64,000 nt of DNA from Marinilabilia rubra (GTDB lineage: Bacteria; Bacteroidota; Bacteroidia; Bacteroidales; Marinilabiliaceae): the NCBI RefSeq assembly GCF_003121985.1, contig NZ_QEWP01000023.1, positions 1 to 64,000 of the forward strand. Reading direction: 5' to 3'. Below are positions 26,619-36,823 of this stretch, one piece after another. Below the pieces are notes generated by a model. It was not told the origin of the DNA, ran no database searches, and was given only the letters and a program-made list of their open reading frames with translations. How positions within the stretch are numbered: position 1 is the stretch's first letter; each line of letters opens with the position of its first letter. Made by a program: the position numbers and the translations under genes.

Positions 26619-29600
26619 ATGAAAAAAAGTCGGATGACGTTGTGTCGACAGCGGCGCAACTGGGAAAAAATCTATCGTGTTATGAAACTTTCCCTCTTTA
26701 TGTTGGTTCTTTTTGGCCTCACTCTATCGGCTGAAAACTCCCATGGGCAAAAGCGAATTACTACTCTTTCGGTTGAAAATGCCACCATTTTAGATGTTTT
26801 CAGAGCCATTGAAAAAGAGAGTGATTTTGGCTTCTTCTTTAAAAATGATCAGCTGGACCTTGACAAACGCTACTCGTTTGAGGTGGAAAACACTACGGTA
26901 GAGGAGCTACTGGCTTCTGTACTCGCTGATGATGCTTACTCCTTTAAAGTAATTGGGGAAAATGTTGTGATTCTTCGGGAGGATGTTCCTGCAAATCAGC
27001 AGCAGTTTACCGTTCAGGGGACTGTTACCGATACTGGAGGAGAACCCATACCGGGTGTAAACATTGTGGTGGAGGGGACCACAACAGGTACCATTACCGA
27101 TATTGACGGCAACTATACTTTATCTGTGGAGGATCCCAATACAGTATTGCTTTTTTCTTTTGTTGGTTTTGAAGATCAAAGGGTTGAGGTGAATGGCCGA
27201 GATACTATTGATGTGGTTATGGAATCTGATGTTTCTGAGCTGGATGAGGTTGTGGTGGTTGGTTATGGTACCCAGCGCAAATCGGATGTGACCGGTTCTG
27301 TAGGAACGGCTTCAGGTGACGAAATTTTGGAGAAACCTTCTTTTAATGCTCTTCAGGGATTACGCGGAAAAGTTTCAGGAGTGAATATCTTTACCAATTC
27401 GGGGTCGCCTACAGGCAGCACCCGTGTTATGATCAGGGGAATCGGAACCATTAACTCTTCTTCTGAACCACTGTATGTGGTAGATGGAGTGGTAATGGAG
27501 AATTTTGACCTCATGAACCCCAACAATATCGAAAGCATCGAAGTCTTAAAAGATGCGTCGGCCACGGCCATTTATGGTGCAAGGGGTGCAAATGGTGTTT
27601 TACTGGTCACTACAAAGCGGGGGCGCGAAGTTGAAGGTGTTACCGTGAGTTATGACACTTATGTCAGTATTGGTACACTTCGTAAAAAAATGGATTTGCT
27701 GAACGCTGAAGAGTGGATGGAAGTATTGAGAAAAGGCTATGACAATGCCCCTAAATACAACAGTTATGCGCCGGGTGAAGAGCCTGTACTTACCACTAAT
27801 GATCCGCGTTTGTTTGATGCTCAGGGCAATCCCCGCTATGATACCGATTGGCAGGAGGAGGCCACAAGAACAGCAGTATCGCATAATCACCAGTTGAGTG
27901 TGCAGCATGGTGGTGAGAATTCATCCTTTGGTGCTTTTCTTAATTATTCAGACAATGAGGGTATCATGTTGAATTCCTGGATGAAGCGCGTCAATGCCAA
28001 AATGGTCTACGATGCTAAAATTAAAGATTGGTTATCCTTTGGAATGAATCTTTCGGTGAATAAAACCTGGGAAAACAGTGTGGAAGAAGGTGGTGGTCAC
28101 CAAATGCCACGAAGATCAATGATTGAGATGCCCCCGATTTTTCCGGTTAAGTTTCCCGATGGTTCCTGGTCCAATACTTTCAGCATATCTGATGCTTATG
28201 GCCTTGAAGCTATTCCAAACCCTGTGCATGTTTTGAAAACGCAGGAGCGTCTTAACAACAATACTCAGATCTTTGGTAATGCCTTTTTTACTTTTCATAT
28301 CGCTGATGGTCTTGATCTGAAAACCCAGTTGGGAATTGACAACAATATTTATGAATGGAGATATTACAGTCCTACTGATTTGATCAATATTTCTGCACCT
28401 AATGGAAATGCTTCTATTGATAATTCCAGAAGGCTTTACTGGCAGCAGGAGACTTTTCTGAATTACGACAAAGTATTTGGAGCACATCGTCTGAGTGCTG
28501 TGCTTGGACTCAGCTGGCAGGAGCGTACTTACCGTTCCAACGGTTCCTCTACCAGTGGATTTGCTGATAACTTCTTTAAATACAATAACTTGGGAGCTGC
28601 CTCGGATCCAAATCCGCCATCGTCCTACGCTGAAAGATGGGCTATGAATTCCTACTTCCTTCGCGCCAGCTATACCTATAATGATCGTTATTTGCTCACT
28701 TTCACAGGCCGTGCCGATGGTTCTTCCCGATTTGGAGAAGATAATAAGTACGGATATTTTCCATCAGCCGGACTTGGTTGGATTGTTTCTAATGAAGACT
28801 TCATGAACAACAATTCACTGGTGAGCTTACTGAAATTACGTACCAGCTACGGTATCACGGGTAATACCGAAATCGGCACATACCGATCGCTTGCCACAGT
28901 GGGATCCGGTACAGTACTTATCAATGGAGGTCGGGAAACAAGCAGCTCGGTCAACCGTTTGCCAAACCCTGAACTGGAATGGGAAAAGACCGAACAGTTC
29001 AACGTTGGTATGGATTTGGGTTTGTTTGACAACAGAATCTCCATGGAGTTGGATTACTACTATAAGCTAACACGTGACTTGCTGCTTAATCGTCCGGTTC
29101 CTCACAGTACCGGTTTCGGGTCGGTTATCGACAATATTGGATCCGTTTCTAACCAGGGTATCGACTTTATGCTGAATACCACCAATATCCAAAATAATGA
29201 CCTGCAATGGACTTCAAGTCTGAACCTGAACTTTAATAAAAACCAAATTGAGGAATTGGGTGAAAACGATGAGGACATTTTCCCAGGACCCTGGTGGGTT
29301 TCAGGTAGTCAGATTATCTTGCGGGTGGGTGAGCCTTTGAGTTCATTCTATGGTTACCGTCGTCTTGGCACCTGGAACACGGATGAGGCTGCCGAAGCCG
29401 CCGAAGTAGGCCGTATTCCCGGAGAAGCAAAACGTTCCGAAGAAAAAGAAATCATTGGTAAGGGTATTCCCGACTGGACAGGAAGTTTTATTAACCGCTT
29501 TAAATACAAAAACTTTGACCTGTCTGTCGACCTTCAGTTTGTGATGGGGGTAGATATTCTGCAGCAGTTTTTCCACTCTACGGAAGATCGCACAGGATAT

Positions 29601-29981
29601 GCCAACAGTCTCAGTACTGTTTTGCATGAAGCCTGGACTCCAAACAATCAGAATACCATGATTCAGCAAATACGCAATGCACCGCTTAGCGGACAGAACA
29701 GTGAAATTGACGACCACTGGGTATGCGATGGTTCCTATTTGCGTGGTAACCTGATATCTCTGGGGTACAATTTCGACGATTCATTTCTTACTACCACCGG
29801 ATTTAAACGCTTGAGGGTTTATGCCAGTGTAGAGAATGCTTTTGTAATCCATTCTGATGATTTCAAAGGTTTTGATCCGGAAGCTACCTCATGGGGAGGC
29901 AATCAATGGGGGCAGAATATGTTCTTCTTCCAGTATCCCAAGCCCCGGACCTTCACATTGGGTGTTAATCTTGAATTTTAA
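26619..29981 (+). CDS. SusC-like TonB-dependent transporter with STN signalling domain
   Basis: Outer-membrane transporter of 1,120 residues from the preferred ATG at 26619; an ATG at 26568 would place the start inside a hairpin. Signal peptide to about residue 44 (ENSHGQ). The STN domain at about 46-120 (ITTLSVENATILDVFRAIEKE) contacts the anti-sigma factor. A carboxypeptidase-regulatory-like domain lies at about 130-205 (VQGTVTDTGGEPIPGVNIVV), then the TonB-box/plug start LDEVVVVGYGTQ and the SusC plug motif ATAIYGARGANGVLLVTTK. The barrel ends with an aromatic residue (GVNLEF). It imports oligosaccharides delivered by SusD (14 bases downstream) using the TonB system. The STN domain and the preceding sigma/FecR pair imply substrate-triggered trans-envelope induction. 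Confidence 0.95.
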   Translation: MKKSRMTLCRQRRNWEKIYRVMKLSLFMLVLFGLTLSAENSHGQKRITTLSVENATILDVFRAIEKESDFGFFFKNDQLDLDKRYSFEVENTTVEELLASVLADDAYSFKVIGENVVILREDVPANQQQFTVQGTVTDTGGEPIPGVNIVVEGTTTGTITDIDGNYTLSVEDPNTVLLFSFVGFEDQRVEVNGRDTIDVVMESDVSELDEVVVVGYGTQRKSDVTGSVGTASGDEILEKPSFNALQGLRGKVSGVNIFTNSGSPTGSTRVMIRGIGTINSSSEPLYVVDGVVMENFDLMNPNNIESIEVLKDASATAIYGARGANGVLLVTTKRGREVEGVTVSYDTYVSIGTLRKKMDLLNAEEWMEVLRKGYDNAPKYNSYAPGEEPVLTTNDPRLFDAQGNPRYDTDWQEEATRTAVSHNHQLSVQHGGENSSFGAFLNYSDNEGIMLNSWMKRVNAKMVYDAKIKDWLSFGMNLSVNKTWENSVEEGGGHQMPRRSMIEMPPIFPVKFPDGSWSNTFSISDAYGLEAIPNPVHVLKTQERLNNNTQIFGNAFFTFHIADGLDLKTQLGIDNNIYEWRYYSPTDLINISAPNGNASIDNSRRLYWQQETFLNYDKVFGAHRLSAVLGLSWQERTYRSNGSSTSGFADNFFKYNNLGAASDPNPPSSYAERWAMNSYFLRASYTYNDRYLLTFTGRADGSSRFGEDNKYGYFPSAGLGWIVSNEDFMNNNSLVSLLKLRTSYGITGNTEIGTYRSLATVGSGTVLINGGRETSSSVNRLPNPELEWEKTEQFNVGMDLGLFDNRISMELDYYYKLTRDLLLNRPVPHSTGFGSVIDNIGSVSNQGIDFMLNTTNIQNNDLQWTSSLNLNFNKNQIEELGENDEDIFPGPWWVSGSQIILRVGEPLSSFYGYRRLGTWNTDEAAEAAEVGRIPGEAKRSEEKEIIGKGIPDWTGSFINRFKYKNFDLSVDLQFVMGVDILQQFFHSTEDRTGYANSLSTVLHEAWTPNNQNTMIQQIRNAPLSGQNSEIDDHWVCDGSYLRGNLISLGYNFDDSFLTTTGFKRLRVYASVENAFVIHSDDFKGFDPEATSWGGNQWGQNMFFFQYPKPRTFTLGVNLEF

Positions 29982-29994
29982 GATCTAACTTTAA

Positions 29995-31605
29995 ATGAAT
30001 TTGAAAATGAAAAAACTTATTATATTTCTTGCTCCTCTCTTTTTTCTGGCTTCTTGTGAAGACTTTCTCAAGGAGGAGCCTAAAAGCGAGATGAGTGTGG
30101 ATCAGTATTTTTCTGAGCCTGCTCATGCTCAAAATGCAGTGAACAGCTTGTATCGCGATGGTTTCCCTGGTTTTTTTGGTGCCGGAAGTGCTTATCGTGG
30201 AAGTACTGTTATGCTGGGAGGTTACATGTCCGGATTATTCGATAATGAATACAAAGGCCAGGAAGTGCATGTTGAAGAATGTCATAACTTAACGTTGTCA
30301 CCCATAAATATGGCAGGTTACCTGGATGATATCTGGGATCCTTGTTATACGGCCATTTCGCGTGCCAACAATGCCATAAAGTATATTCCCTCCACGCCTG
30401 GTTTAACAGAGGCTAATGCCAAAAAACTTGAAGCTCAGGCTCGTTTTTTCAGAGCCATTAATTATTTTCATTTGGTAAAGACTTTTGGCGGAGTTCCGCT
30501 GATTCTTGAGCCTTATGAATCGCTTGACGAACTATATAAAGAAAGAGCTACTGCCGCTCAGATCTATGACCAAATTATCACCGATTTACAATTTGCATAT
30601 AACGAAGGTGGTTTGGGCAACAACCCCATGCCGATGAACAATTTCAGGGTTTCAAAGGGTTCAGTGGGAGCTGTATTGGCTGATGTTTATATGACCATGA
30701 GTGGTTTTCCGGTTCAAAGTGATCATTATGCCGATGCAGCAGACATGGCCCGTGATATTATTACATCAGGGAATTACGGTCTTATTGGTCACGGTGCAGA
30801 CTTATCCAGTAGCGCTTACAATAAGATGAGAACTTCTGATATGGAGCAGGAATATCTTTATGTGATAGAATATGAATCAGGTATTGCTGAAAGTGGTTGG
30901 TTGCCTACTTACAGTTATCCCAACCGCGCTGCAACGTGGGGAATTTTCCAATATTCTATTACCAACAATGCCTATCGTCCGGTTGAAGAATTATTAAGGG
31001 TTTATGATCCTTCTGACGATCTGAGATTTCAGGAAAAACAATTTTTTCACTCCGAACTGACCTATACCGAGGTGGTTGATGGTGTTGAGCAGGAGATGAC
31101 AAAAACTTTTGAGCCATCACCTTACTTGTGGCACGATGATGAAGCACTCTTTGAAACCGGACGTGGCGGAAATGATGTGGCTGTTTACCGTTATGCCGAG
31201 GTATTGTTGATTGCAGCGGAGGCCATTGCTCGTAGCGAAGGTGTGACTGCGGAGGCTGTTGGATATTTGGCGGATGTGCGTGAGAGGGCTTATTGGCAAA
31301 CTGACAGGGCTACTATTGAAGCCGGATTGTCCGGATTATCAGTAGAGGACTTTGTTGAGGAGGTATGGAAAGAAAGATTGCGCGAACTACCGCTTGAGTA
31401 TCGTGTATGGAGTGATGTACAGCGTACCCGGAAGTTTCCGGTAACAGATGAAAATACACCAGGGGAGGTGACTTTTGTTGATGTTGTAGGTCATACCAAT
31501 GTTTGGGGAGCTACCTTCCAGGAAAAGCATCTTCTGTTCCCGATTTCAGAAAATGAAATGCAACGAAATCCCAATCTTGTTCAGAATACTGGTTACTCTA
31601 ATTAA
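29995..31605 (+). CDS. SusD/RagB-like glycan-binding lipoprotein
   Basis: A 536-residue surface lipoprotein; the signal peptide ends LASC (an internal ATG at 30007 would also preserve it). RagB/SusD features: CEDFLKEEPKSEMSVDQYFSE after the Cys, KKLEAQARFFRAINYFHLVKTFGGVPLI in the TPR region, AVYRYAEVLLIAAEAIAR, and the C-terminal LLFPISENEMQRNPNLVQN. It forms the lid of the SusC channel and binds the substrate glycan. A terminator follows directly, so susC-susD can form its own transcription unit. Confidence 0.95.
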   Translation: MNLKMKKLIIFLAPLFFLASCEDFLKEEPKSEMSVDQYFSEPAHAQNAVNSLYRDGFPGFFGAGSAYRGSTVMLGGYMSGLFDNEYKGQEVHVEECHNLTLSPINMAGYLDDIWDPCYTAISRANNAIKYIPSTPGLTEANAKKLEAQARFFRAINYFHLVKTFGGVPLILEPYESLDELYKERATAAQIYDQIITDLQFAYNEGGLGNNPMPMNNFRVSKGSVGAVLADVYMTMSGFPVQSDHYADAADMARDIITSGNYGLIGHGADLSSSAYNKMRTSDMEQEYLYVIEYESGIAESGWLPTYSYPNRAATWGIFQYSITNNAYRPVEELLRVYDPSDDLRFQEKQFFHSELTYTEVVDGVEQEMTKTFEPSPYLWHDDEALFETGRGGNDVAVYRYAEVLLIAAEAIARSEGVTAEAVGYLADVRERAYWQTDRATIEAGLSGLSVEDFVEEVWKERLRELPLEYRVWSDVQRTRKFPVTDENTPGEVTFVDVVGHTNVWGATFQEKHLLFPISENEMQRNPNLVQNTGYSN

Positions 31606-31621
31606 AAACTAAATGGAGAAG

Positions 31622-31664
31622 GGCAGATGCTGTTGTTCCAAAGAACCACAGTATCTGCCTTTTT
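31622..31664 (+). terminator. Rho-independent terminator after susD
   Basis: GGCAGATGCTG (31622-31632) pairs with CAGTATCTGCC (31649-31659), with one G-T pair, and is followed by TTTTT. Downstream genes may be expressed by read-through, giving the usual SusCD excess over enzymes. Confidence 0.8.
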
Positions 31665-31703
31665 AACGATTTAAACTGAAGCTATGTGCTTAATAAATAA
31701 GCT

Positions 31704-33974
31704 ATGATATTGAAAATAAATGTTATATCAATTTTATTGGGAATTGCTCTATTTACCGCAGGTTGTACTAAAGAAAAAAAATCTGAACCTGTTGATTATG
31801 TGAACCCATACATGGGGAATATAAGTCACCTGTTGGTTCCAACTTATCCCACCATTCATTTGACCAATAGTTTCCTGAGAGTGTATCCTCAAAGGCATGA
31901 TTATACCGGAGATCTTCTTCATGGGTTACCGGTTGTGGTGACCAGTCATCGAGGCAGTTCCGCTTTTAACCTCAGTCCGGTGGCCGGAATTCCCGATAAT
32001 TTCCGGTCTGTTTACGATTACTCCTACGATCTGGAAGAAATTACCCCTTACGATTACTCTGTTTTTCTGGATGAACAGGGGATTGATATTAAAATGGCGG
32101 TATCTCATCAATCTGCCCTGTATCAGATTTCCTTTCCCAAAAAAGAATCGGCTTCTTTGGTTGTCAATACAGCAAATGGCAGTCTCAAATGGGACGGAAA
32201 AGCTATTACCGGCTTTCAGCAGCTTCAAAACAATACCCGGGTTTTTATTTATCTGGAACCCGAAATAAAACCTCAAAATGTTACCCTACCGGATGGTGAA
32301 GGGCTTATCACACGGGAAACGAAGCTAACCGGAGAGAACGTAGCCATGGTAATGCACTTTAACAACCTTTGGAATCCGTTAAATATTAGATACGGTATCT
32401 CTTTTATTGATGCGTCGCAGGCGAGCCGGAATGTGAAGCGGGAAATTGCTGACTTTGATATTGATAAACTGAGAACCAAAGGCCGTAAAACCTGGAATAA
32501 AGCTCTGGGAAAATTAAAAATTAAAGGAGGGACCCTTGATCAAAAATCTGTGTTTTATACTTCTCTTTATCGCACTTATGAGCGACCAGTCTGTATTTCA
32601 GAGGACGGCCGGTACTTCAGTGCTTTTGATGGCGAGGTGCACTCCGACAAGGGCGTTCCTTTTTATACCGATGACTGGATTTGGGACACCTATAGGGCTA
32701 CTCACCCATTGAGGGTTTTGATTGAACCGGAGATGGAGGAGGATATCATTCGTTCATTTCTGAGAATGGCCGAACAGATGGATCATTTTTGGATGCCTAC
32801 TTTCCCGGAAATAACGGGCGATAGCAGACGGATGAATTCAAATCACGGGGTTGCTACTGTTATCGATGCTTACCGAAAAGGACTGACTGGTTTTGATTTG
32901 AAGAAGGCCTATCAGGCCTGCAAAAATGCCATTACAGAAAAAACGTTAGCTCCCTGGTCGGCTAAACCTGCCGGAGAATTGGATCGCTTCTACCAAGAAC
33001 ATGGTTACATTCCCGCCTTAAAGGACGATGAGGAGGAATATATACCTGAGGTTCATTCTTTTGAAAGGCGGCAGCCTGTGGCTGTGACTCTGGGTACTGC
33101 TTATGACGAATGGTGCCTGGCCCAAATTGCCCAGGAACTGAACTACAGAGAGCAATATATGCATTTCATAGACAGGGCATTGAATTATCGTCATTTATTT
33201 CACCCACAAACCCATTTTTTTCATCCACGTGATAGTGCAGGATTGTTCATTGAACCATTTGATTATGTGTTCTCAGGTGGACAAGGAGCCAGGCAATATT
33301 ATGGTGAAAACAATGCCTGGGTTTACCGTTGGGATGTTCCGCACAATGTGAAAGACCTGATTGATATGATGGGTGGCCCAGAAGCTTTTGATGAAAACCT
33401 TGATAGCATGTTTGCTGCTCCCCTTGGTAAAAGTAAATATTCCTTTTATGCCCAGTTGCCCGATCATACAGGTAATGTTGGACAATTCTCAATGGCAAAT
33501 GAGCCTTCTTTGCATATTCCATACCTGTACAATTATGCCGGCACGCCCTGGAAAACGCAAAAGCGAATCCGTAACTTGCTTAATCAGTGGTTTCGAAATG
33601 ACCTGATGGGAGTTCCGGGCGATGAGGATGGCGGAGGTATGTCTGCTTTTGTGGTTTTTTCGCAGTTGGGATTCTACCCGGTTAGTCCCGGATTGCCGGT
33701 TTACAATATTGGTAGTCCTGTCTTTGCAGAATCCGAAGTAAAACTAGGTAATGGTCACACTTTTCGTGTCGAAACAGAAAACTATGATCCGGATCATAAA
33801 TTTATACAATCTGCCACCCTGAATGGAGAATCATGGGAAAAGCCCTGGTTTAGTCATGAAGAACTGATGCAGGGCGGAATTCTGAAACTGACCATGGGAA
33901 AATATCCGAATAAATACTGGGGTGCCCGTAGGACTTATGCGCCACCTTCATTTAAATGGAACGAAACTCCTTGA
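31704..33974 (+). CDS. Divergent GH92-family glycosidase, lipoprotein
   Basis: A 756-residue lipoprotein (signal to FTAGC). It is a GH92 by its C-terminal half (YGENNAWVYRWDVP with likely acid E535; GDEDGGGMSAFVVFSQLGFYPVSPG with D640-D642). The N-terminal part is unlike the others here: VDYVNPYMGNISHLLVPTYPTIHLTN, without the usual P-x-G-M-x-x-x-x-P segment, and the WDTYRATHPL block is present (DDWIWDTYRATHPLR). In the acidic motif GQ becomes GG and W becomes F. This suggests a sub-group with a changed linkage or substrate. It lies between susD and another GH92; a long hairpin element follows it. Confidence 0.85.
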   Translation: MILKINVISILLGIALFTAGCTKEKKSEPVDYVNPYMGNISHLLVPTYPTIHLTNSFLRVYPQRHDYTGDLLHGLPVVVTSHRGSSAFNLSPVAGIPDNFRSVYDYSYDLEEITPYDYSVFLDEQGIDIKMAVSHQSALYQISFPKKESASLVVNTANGSLKWDGKAITGFQQLQNNTRVFIYLEPEIKPQNVTLPDGEGLITRETKLTGENVAMVMHFNNLWNPLNIRYGISFIDASQASRNVKREIADFDIDKLRTKGRKTWNKALGKLKIKGGTLDQKSVFYTSLYRTYERPVCISEDGRYFSAFDGEVHSDKGVPFYTDDWIWDTYRATHPLRVLIEPEMEEDIIRSFLRMAEQMDHFWMPTFPEITGDSRRMNSNHGVATVIDAYRKGLTGFDLKKAYQACKNAITEKTLAPWSAKPAGELDRFYQEHGYIPALKDDEEEYIPEVHSFERRQPVAVTLGTAYDEWCLAQIAQELNYREQYMHFIDRALNYRHLFHPQTHFFHPRDSAGLFIEPFDYVFSGGQGARQYYGENNAWVYRWDVPHNVKDLIDMMGGPEAFDENLDSMFAAPLGKSKYSFYAQLPDHTGNVGQFSMANEPSLHIPYLYNYAGTPWKTQKRIRNLLNQWFRNDLMGVPGDEDGGGMSAFVVFSQLGFYPVSPGLPVYNIGSPVFAESEVKLGNGHTFRVETENYDPDHKFIQSATLNGESWEKPWFSHEELMQGGILKLTMGKYPNKYWGARRTYAPPSFKWNETP

Positions 33975-34007
33975 CACACACAACTGATCTTTGAAAATTG
34001 ACAAAGC

Positions 34008-34145
34008 GAGGTTGTCTTAAAAGTATAAAACGTCAAAAGCGTGTCATGTTGAGGGTAACCGAAACATCTGTTTATTAAACGAACAGATTCAGCGACAAGC
34101 TCAGAATGGCATCAAATTTATACTTCCGAGACAACCTCATTTTTT
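34008..34145 (+). terminator. Long hairpin terminator carrying a ~79-bp repeated element
   Basis: GAGGTTGTCT (34008-34017) pairs with AGACAACCTC (34129-34138), followed by ATTTTTT. Inside lies the element 34039-34117 (TGTCATGTTGAG...CAAGCTCAGAATGGC), itself an inverted repeat around ACATCTGTTTATT/GAACAGATT. A near-copy lies at 36929-37007 after the next GH92. Confidence 0.75.
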
Positions 34146-34153
34146 GGGCTTAG

Positions 34154-34369
34154 AATAAAACACAAAATTATGACCACGAGGCGAACTTTCTAAAAACAAA
34201 CGTCAATGGCAATCGCCGGAATGGCTATGGTCATATCCTGCATATGGATGCTCCGGCCAATTTTACCCGTAGTTGGCTTGCGTGGATCAACACCAGGTTT
34301 GGAAAACTTGTTTTAAAGATAATAGAAGAAGGAAATCAATCCATTTTTAAATCAGATTTTTCTGGCTGA
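34154..34369 (+). pseudogene. Unrecognised open frame without start, possible gene remnant
   Basis: The frame stays open for 71 codons after a TAG at 34151 and ends at TGA 34367-34369. It has protein-like composition (YDHEANFLKTNVNGNRRNG, then FTRSWLAWINTRFGKLVLK). No start codon with a ribosome binding site exists; the only Met is codon 31. I do not recognise a family. It may be the tail of a gene lost next to the repeated element, or chance. Confidence 0.25.
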
Positions 34370-34513
34370 ACGGTCTGGAAGAATTACTTTGAATAAAGTA
34401 ATGTTATTAATACTTAATCCAAAAAATAAAAAAAGATGCAACTCTTTATTTAAAAAAGTGCTAAATTTGATTGCTCAATTTAATGGTAAAAACTAAAATT
34501 AAATACATATTCT

Positions 34514-36823
34514 ATGAAGCGATTTGGAATATTGATCGTAAGTGTTTGTCTGATGGCTTTTTGGATTGGGGCAGGGATAGTGAAAGCCCAGACAACAGCC
34601 CCTTCAGCTAAAGAACCCGTTGATTATGTGAATCCACTGATGGGAACTGATTCCAAGTTCAGCATGTCCAATGGTAATACCTATCCTGCTATAGCATTGC
34701 CATGGGGGATGAACTTCTGGACACCTCAGACTGCAGAGATGGGAGACGGATGGCAATATGCCTATGATGCTGATAAAATCCGTGGTTTTAAGCAAACGCA
34801 TCAACCAAGTCCCTGGATGAATGATTATGGTAATTTCGCTTTGATGCCTGTTACCGGCCAGTTGAAGTTTGCCGAAAAGGAACGTGCAAGCTGGTTTTCT
34901 CATAAAGCAGAGGTCGCCAAGCCTCATTACTACAGTGTTTATCTTGCGGAGTATGATGTAACCACGGAGTTTACCACTACTGAGCGGGCTGTTCGTTTTC
35001 GTTTTACATTTCCCGAAAGTGACAGCTCCTATGTGGTCATCGATGCTTTTGACCAGGGCTCGTATGTTAAAGTAATTCCCGAAGAAAATAAAATCATAGG
35101 TTACTCAACAAGGAATAGTGGTGGAGTGCCTGAGAATTTCCGCAACTATTTTGTTGTGGAATTCGACAAACCATTTACATACACCTCTGTATGGGATAAA
35201 GATAAGCTGAAAGAGGGCGAAACGGAATTAACCGGTGAGCATGCCGGTGCAGTCATTGGATTTTCTACTCATAAAGGGGAAGTTGTGAATGCCAGAGTTG
35301 CTTCTTCATTTATCAGTAATGAGCAGGCTGAGCGCAATCTGGAGGAGATTGGAACCGATGATTTCGATAAGGTAAAGGCTAAAGGACGCGATATCTGGAA
35401 CAAAGAACTGGGGCGTATGATTGTTGAAGGTGGTACATTGGATGAAACCCGTATTTTCTATTCTACGCTTTACCGCACGCTGCTTTTTCCCCGTAAGTTT
35501 TATGAATACGATGCCGACGGGAATATCGTGCATTACAGTCCGTATAATGGCGAAGTATTGCCGGGATATATGTTTACCGACAATGGTTTCTGGGACACCT
35601 TCAGAGCAGTTTTTCCGTTTTTTAACCTGATGTATCCTTCTTTAAATGAAAAGATTCAGGCAGGATTGGTTAATGCTTACAAAGAGAGTGGTTTTCTCCC
35701 TGAATGGGCCAGTCCGGGACACCGTTCAGTAATGATTGGAAATAACTCCGCTACTTTGGTTGCAGATGCCTATCTGAAAGGCCTGCGTGGCTATGATATG
35801 GAGACTTTGTACGAAGCCGTTTTACATGGCACAGAGAATGTGCATCCCGAAGTGGAAGCTACCGGTCGTTTGGGACATGAATACTATAATGAGTTAGGTT
35901 ATGTGCCTTACGATGTGGGCATCAACGAAAGTGCTGCCCGTACTTTAGAGTATGCCTTTGCCGATTGGACCATCTGGAAACTGGCAAAAGAGCTGGACCG
36001 TCCTAAAAAAGAAATCAAACGTTTCAAAGAACGTAGTCAGAACTATCGCAAATTGTTTGATCCGGAAACCAATCTGATGCGGGGAAAGAATGAAGATGGT
36101 ACGTTTCAGGATCCATTCAATCCGCTGAAGTGGGGAGATGCTTTTACGGAAGGTAATAGCTGGCACTACACCTGGTCGGTATTTCACGATGTTCAGGGCC
36201 TCATTAACCTGATGGGGGGAGAAGATACTTTTGTATCGATGCTGGATTCTGTATTCACCATGCCGCCTGATTTTGATGACAGCTACTATGGTTTTCCCAT
36301 TCATGAGATTCGGGAAATGCAAATTGTAAATATGGGACAATATGCACATGGTAACCAGCCTATTCAGCATATGATTTACCTGTACAATTATGCCGGTCAG
36401 CCCTGGAAGGCCCAGTTTTGGGTGCGTGAGGTTCTGAATCGTCTGTATACGCCCGAACCTGACGGGTATTGCGGCGATGAAGACAACGGTCAAACTTCAG
36501 CCTGGTATGTTTTCAGTTCCATGGGATTCTATCCTGTTACCCCCGGAAGTGACCAGTATGTATTAGGTGCTCCCTTATTTCCCAAAATGACTGTGGAATT
36601 GGAGAACGGCAACAAGATTACTATTTCAGCACCTGATAATAGTAGCGAAAACCGTTACATCGATAAAATGTACATTGATGGCAATCCCTGGAACAAAAAC
36701 TATGTCAATTATTATGAATTGATGGATGGTGCCTATCTGGAATTTGAAATGAGTGATACCCCTAATAAGTCACGAGGGACAGAGGAGGAAGCATATCCTT
36801 ATTCATTTTCGGAAGGGAAGTGA
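34514..36823 (+). CDS. GH92 alpha-mannosidase, periplasmic or secreted
   Basis: A 769-residue protein with a type I signal peptide ending KAQTTAPSA. GH92 signatures: VDYVNPLMGTDSKFSMSNGN, YPAIALPWGMNFWTPQ, FTDNGFWDTFRAVFPF, the likely acid E546 in TEGNSWHYTW, MGQYAHGNQPIQH, and the acidic motif GDEDNGQTSAWYVFSSMG (D655-D657). It is of the common sub-group with SSMGFYPVTPG. It should remove terminal alpha-mannose from imported oligosaccharides. The C-terminus has a short extension ending PYSFSEGK after the usual end of the family. Confidence 0.92.
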   Translation: MKRFGILIVSVCLMAFWIGAGIVKAQTTAPSAKEPVDYVNPLMGTDSKFSMSNGNTYPAIALPWGMNFWTPQTAEMGDGWQYAYDADKIRGFKQTHQPSPWMNDYGNFALMPVTGQLKFAEKERASWFSHKAEVAKPHYYSVYLAEYDVTTEFTTTERAVRFRFTFPESDSSYVVIDAFDQGSYVKVIPEENKIIGYSTRNSGGVPENFRNYFVVEFDKPFTYTSVWDKDKLKEGETELTGEHAGAVIGFSTHKGEVVNARVASSFISNEQAERNLEEIGTDDFDKVKAKGRDIWNKELGRMIVEGGTLDETRIFYSTLYRTLLFPRKFYEYDADGNIVHYSPYNGEVLPGYMFTDNGFWDTFRAVFPFFNLMYPSLNEKIQAGLVNAYKESGFLPEWASPGHRSVMIGNNSATLVADAYLKGLRGYDMETLYEAVLHGTENVHPEVEATGRLGHEYYNELGYVPYDVGINESAARTLEYAFADWTIWKLAKELDRPKKEIKRFKERSQNYRKLFDPETNLMRGKNEDGTFQDPFNPLKWGDAFTEGNSWHYTWSVFHDVQGLINLMGGEDTFVSMLDSVFTMPPDFDDSYYGFPIHEIREMQIVNMGQYAHGNQPIQHMIYLYNYAGQPWKAQFWVREVLNRLYTPEPDGYCGDEDNGQTSAWYVFSSMGFYPVTPGSDQYVLGAPLFPKMTVELENGNKITISAPDNSSENRYIDKMYIDGNPWNKNYVNYYELMDGAYLEFEMSDTPNKSRGTEEEAYPYSFSEGK

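Larger units (their letters stand above)
33975..34513. other. 539-bp intergenic region
   Basis: It holds a ~138-bp hairpin/terminator (34008-34145) containing one copy of a repeated element, an open frame without a start codon (34154-34369), and a TAAATTTG -7-like box at 34462-34469 without a clear -33. The ATG of the next GH92 is 44 bases after that box. Confidence 0.6.
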
